The notes under the pieces: generated by a model
Database searches by the model: none
What the model was told of the DNA's origin: nothing
The model's input: the letters and a program-made list of their open reading frames with translations, nothing else
Assembly: GCA_024636425.1 (NCBI GenBank)
Contig: JAGXHB010000126.1
Coordinates: 1-7,416, forward strand
Reading direction: 5' to 3'
Source: Roseobacter sp.
GTDB taxonomy: Bacteria > Pseudomonadota > Alphaproteobacteria > Rhodobacterales > Rhodobacteraceae
Length of the DNA: 7,416 bases
In this document: in pieces, positions 5,720 to 7,416 of the stretch
Layout of the letters: every line of letters starts with the position of its first letter
Numbering within the stretch: position 1 is the stretch's first letter
Position numbers and translations under genes: made by a program

Positions 5720-6417
5720 TGGGTTGGCTCCAGCAGATCTGTCAGGGGGACAAGATGCGTTCTATCGCAGGATTTGATCAGCAGGCCAAGGTTTTCATCG
5801 ACGCCGACAAAGGTGCCGGTCAGATCGCCTTGGGTCACGGTGCCGCCGATGTTCCAGGCGAGGCCAGTCCAGTCTTTGTGCAGCGGCCCCGTACCGTCGT
5901 CCGCCCAACGGTTCAAGGCGACCAAAGTGTGACGGGCCCAAGCCTCGAGCAAGGTGACGGCATTCACCTCCGAACACCCCTCACCGTAGAGCGTCGTCTG
6001 GTCGGGGGTATCGCCCGGCGTATCGCTTTGCGGCAGGATATCCACGCTCAGCCCGATCACAAGCCAGTCAGGCGCGGCGTCGGGCGCGGTGTGGGACGCC
6101 GCGGCGTTCAACCGGCCACAAAGAGCACCATTCACGCGCAGATCACCATTCCACACCAGATGCACGCCAACTTCGGGCGGGGCAAGCGCCCCAAGCGCGT
6201 TCTGAAAGCCGACCGCTGCCAACGGCAACATCGCCATGGCCTGCGCCAAGGGCACTTCGGGGGCAAAGACGAGGGCCGCTTGCAGCACGGTCGGACCGGG
6301 ATGATAGGCGATCAGCCCCGCATCACACCCCTGCCGCGCCTGCGCACAGGCAAATGCAAAGGGGTCCGACGCTTGAACCCCGTACAGCAGCGGCGGAAAG
6401 ACCGGCGCGTCGTTCAT
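5716..6417 (-). CDS. Biotin/lipoate A/B ligase-like protein with DUF4444-type C-terminus
   Basis: The protein has 233 residues and starts MNDAPVFPPLLYG. The N-terminal three quarters resemble the biotin/lipoate protein ligase fold (BPL_LplA_LipB_2 type). The clearest block is VHLVWNGDLRVNGALCGRL (about 85-103), matching KWPNDLxxxxxKxxGIL of biotin ligases. The last 50 residues (LHKDWTGLAWNIG, then GTFVGVDENLGLLIK and HLVPLTDLLE) match the small beta-rich DUF4444 domain. The lysine of the canonical motif is absent, and the glycine/arginine loop that holds biotinyl-AMP (GRGRxGR) is not recognisable, so ordinary biotinylation is doubtful. The substrate is unknown. The frame is open much further upstream, but that part overlaps mrp. 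The ATG at 6417 overlaps the mrp stop (ATGA), indicating translational coupling; the downstream gene is coupled the same way. Confidence 0.85.
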   Translation of the reverse strand: MNDAPVFPPLLYGVQASDPFAFACAQARQGCDAGLIAYHPGPTVLQAALVFAPEVPLAQAMAMLPLAAVGFQNALGALAPPEVGVHLVWNGDLRVNGALCGRLNAAASHTAPDAAPDWLVIGLSVDILPQSDTPGDTPDQTTLYGEGCSEVNAVTLLEAWARHTLVALNRWADDGTGPLHKDWTGLAWNIGGTVTQGDLTGTFVGVDENLGLLIKSCDRTHLVPLTDLLEPTQ

Positions 6418-7416
6418 GCATGTCCGCCCGCGATCAGCGCCTTGGCAACCTTGCGGAACGCCTCGGCCTGCGGGCTGTCGGGCTTCGATACCACGATGGG
6501 TGCCCCGCCATCGGCCGCGATCCGGATGTCCAGATGCAGCGGGATTTCGGCCAGCAACGGCACGCCAAGCTTGGCCGCTTCGGTCGCGACGCCGCCATGC
6601 CCGAAAACATGTTCCTCGTAACCGCAGTTCGAACAGATATGTGTGCTCATGTTTTCGATCATACCAATGATCGGCGTCTTGAGCTGGTTGAACATGTCGA
6701 TCCCCTTGCGGGCATCCATCAGTGCGACGTCCTGCGGTGTAGACACAATAATGGCCCCGTCCACCTGCGCCTTTTGCGCCAGCGTCATCTGGACGTCGCC
6801 GGTGCCGGGGGGCAGATCGACGATCAGCACATCCAGCGCGCCCCATTGCACCTGCATCATCATCTGCTGCAACGCGCCCATCAGCATCGGACCGCGCCAG
6901 ACAACTGCCTGATCGTCATTGGTCATCAATCCGATCGACATCATCGTCACGCCAAAGTTTCGCATCGGCAGGATCGTCTTGCCATCGGGGGACGCGGGAC
7001 GTCCGGAAACACCCAGCATACGTGGCTGCGACGGGCCATACACATCTGCATCCAGCATCCCGACACGGCGCCCTTCGGCAGCCAAAGCGCAGGCAAGATT
7101 GGCCGCAACCGTCGATTTGCCAACCCCGCCCTTGCCCGACGCAATCGCCAGAATGCGGTCAACGCCGGGTATCTTTGCGGGGCCTGAAGGTTCTGATTTC
7201 CGGCCTGCTTTCAGATCGGGCGGCGGTGCCTTGGCCGAATGTGCCGTCAGCACAGCCGAGACGGATTTGACCCCGTCCAGCGCCTTGACGGCGGCATCGG
7301 CATCGTCGCGCAGTATGGCATAGGCATCAGCGTGGGTCGGGTTCACCTCAAGCACAAAGCGCACGGCACCTTCGTCTACGGTCAGCGCCTTGACCAAGCC
7401 GAGTTCGACAATGTTC
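6414..7416 (-). CDS. mrp: Mrp/NBP35 (ApbC) family Fe-S cluster carrier ATPase, 5' end beyond the window
   Basis: This P-loop ATPase family binds a [4Fe-4S] cluster at a dimer interface and transfers it to target apoproteins in the cytosol. Numbering from the TTG at 7397, the window shows the end of the N-terminal MIP18/DUF59-like domain (to about 52) and a flexible Ala/Pro/Lys linker (53-76). The deviant Walker A SGKGGVGKST (87-96) follows, then MLDADVYGPS (114-123), Walker B LIVDLPPGTGD (191-201) and the cluster-binding CSNC (C255, C258) in a THICSNCGYEEHVFGHGG block. The frame stays open to the window edge with NIVELGLVKALTVDEG, typical of the middle of the first domain, so the true start lies outside, probably 15-30 codons away. 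The TTG is not a credible start. It is the first visible gene of the operon, coupled by ATGA to the ligase-like gene. Confidence 0.95.
   Translation of the reverse strand, partial: NIVELGLVKALTVDEGAVRFVLEVNPTHADAYAILRDDADAAVKALDGVKSVSAVLTAHSAKAPPPDLKAGRKSEPSGPAKIPGVDRILAIASGKGGVGKSTVAANLACALAAEGRRVGMLDADVYGPSQPRMLGVSGRPASPDGKTILPMRNFGVTMMSIGLMTNDDQAVVWRGPMLMGALQQMMMQVQWGALDVLIVDLPPGTGDVQMTLAQKAQVDGAIIVSTPQDVALMDARKGIDMFNQLKTPIIGMIENMSTHICSNCGYEEHVFGHGGVATEAAKLGVPLLAEIPLHLDIRIAADGGAPIVVSKPDSPQAEAFRKVAKALIAGGHA

Noticed and set aside
6418..6846. Longer version of the ligase-like protein (376 codons)
   Set aside because: The added N-terminal part is an Arg/Gly-rich out-of-frame reading of mrp. 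The ATG at 6417 gives an intact family N-terminus and an ATGA junction.
5719..7187. Two long + strand frames (5719-6621 and 6354-7187)
   Set aside because: Both are antisense to the Mrp and ligase-like genes, are rich in Arg/His/Pro as expected of shadow frames, and have no domain or ribosome-binding site.

Overview
The window looks like a chromosomal piece of an alphaproteobacterium of the Rhodobacterales (Roseobacter/Rhodobacteraceae type). The evidence is the style of PNPase and S15, an HWE-family histidine kinase, a CtrA-type TTAAC-N6-TTAAC box, an RTX protein with a short hydrophobic N-terminus, and a gene trio of Mrp, ligase-like protein with a DUF4444-type tail, and DUF6505-like protein. 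Composition looks even throughout, and I see no insertion sequence, CRISPR array, tRNA or rRNA.

Left part, + strand (1-4016). A CtrA-like promoter (24-56) precedes a small, very acidic RTX calcium-binding protein (136-1077, probably not starting at the ATG at 52). Next come a sigma70-like promoter and a 5' leader whose Shine-Dalgarno sequence lies in a small hairpin, then rpsO (ribosomal protein S15, 1254-1523) and a rho-independent terminator (1568-1598). A 225-base leader with three consecutive stem-loops precedes pnp (polynucleotide phosphorylase, 1824-3962). pnp ends at a strong terminator (3987-4016) that should work in both directions, because the next gene converges on it.

Right part, - strand (4045-7416). 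Read in the direction of transcription (right to left), an operon of three genes joined by ATGA stop/start overlaps enters from the right edge. It encodes an Mrp/NBP35-type Fe-S carrier ATPase (5' end outside the window), a biotin/lipoate-ligase-like protein with a DUF4444-type C-terminus, and a 170-residue DUF6505-like protein with a His/Asp-rich tail. After a 142-base gap with two inverted repeats comes a soluble PAS-HWE histidine kinase that seems to start at GTG and has no response regulator beside it in the window.

Functionally, rpsO and pnp form the widespread translation/RNA-decay pair, and both leaders show structure suited to post-transcriptional control. The Mrp/ligase-like/DUF6505 trio is the least understood part. 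Its tight coupling suggests a joint role, perhaps in delivery or attachment of a cofactor or metal centre, but the sequence does not prove this. The RTX gene is probably an exported, CtrA-controlled surface or secreted protein.
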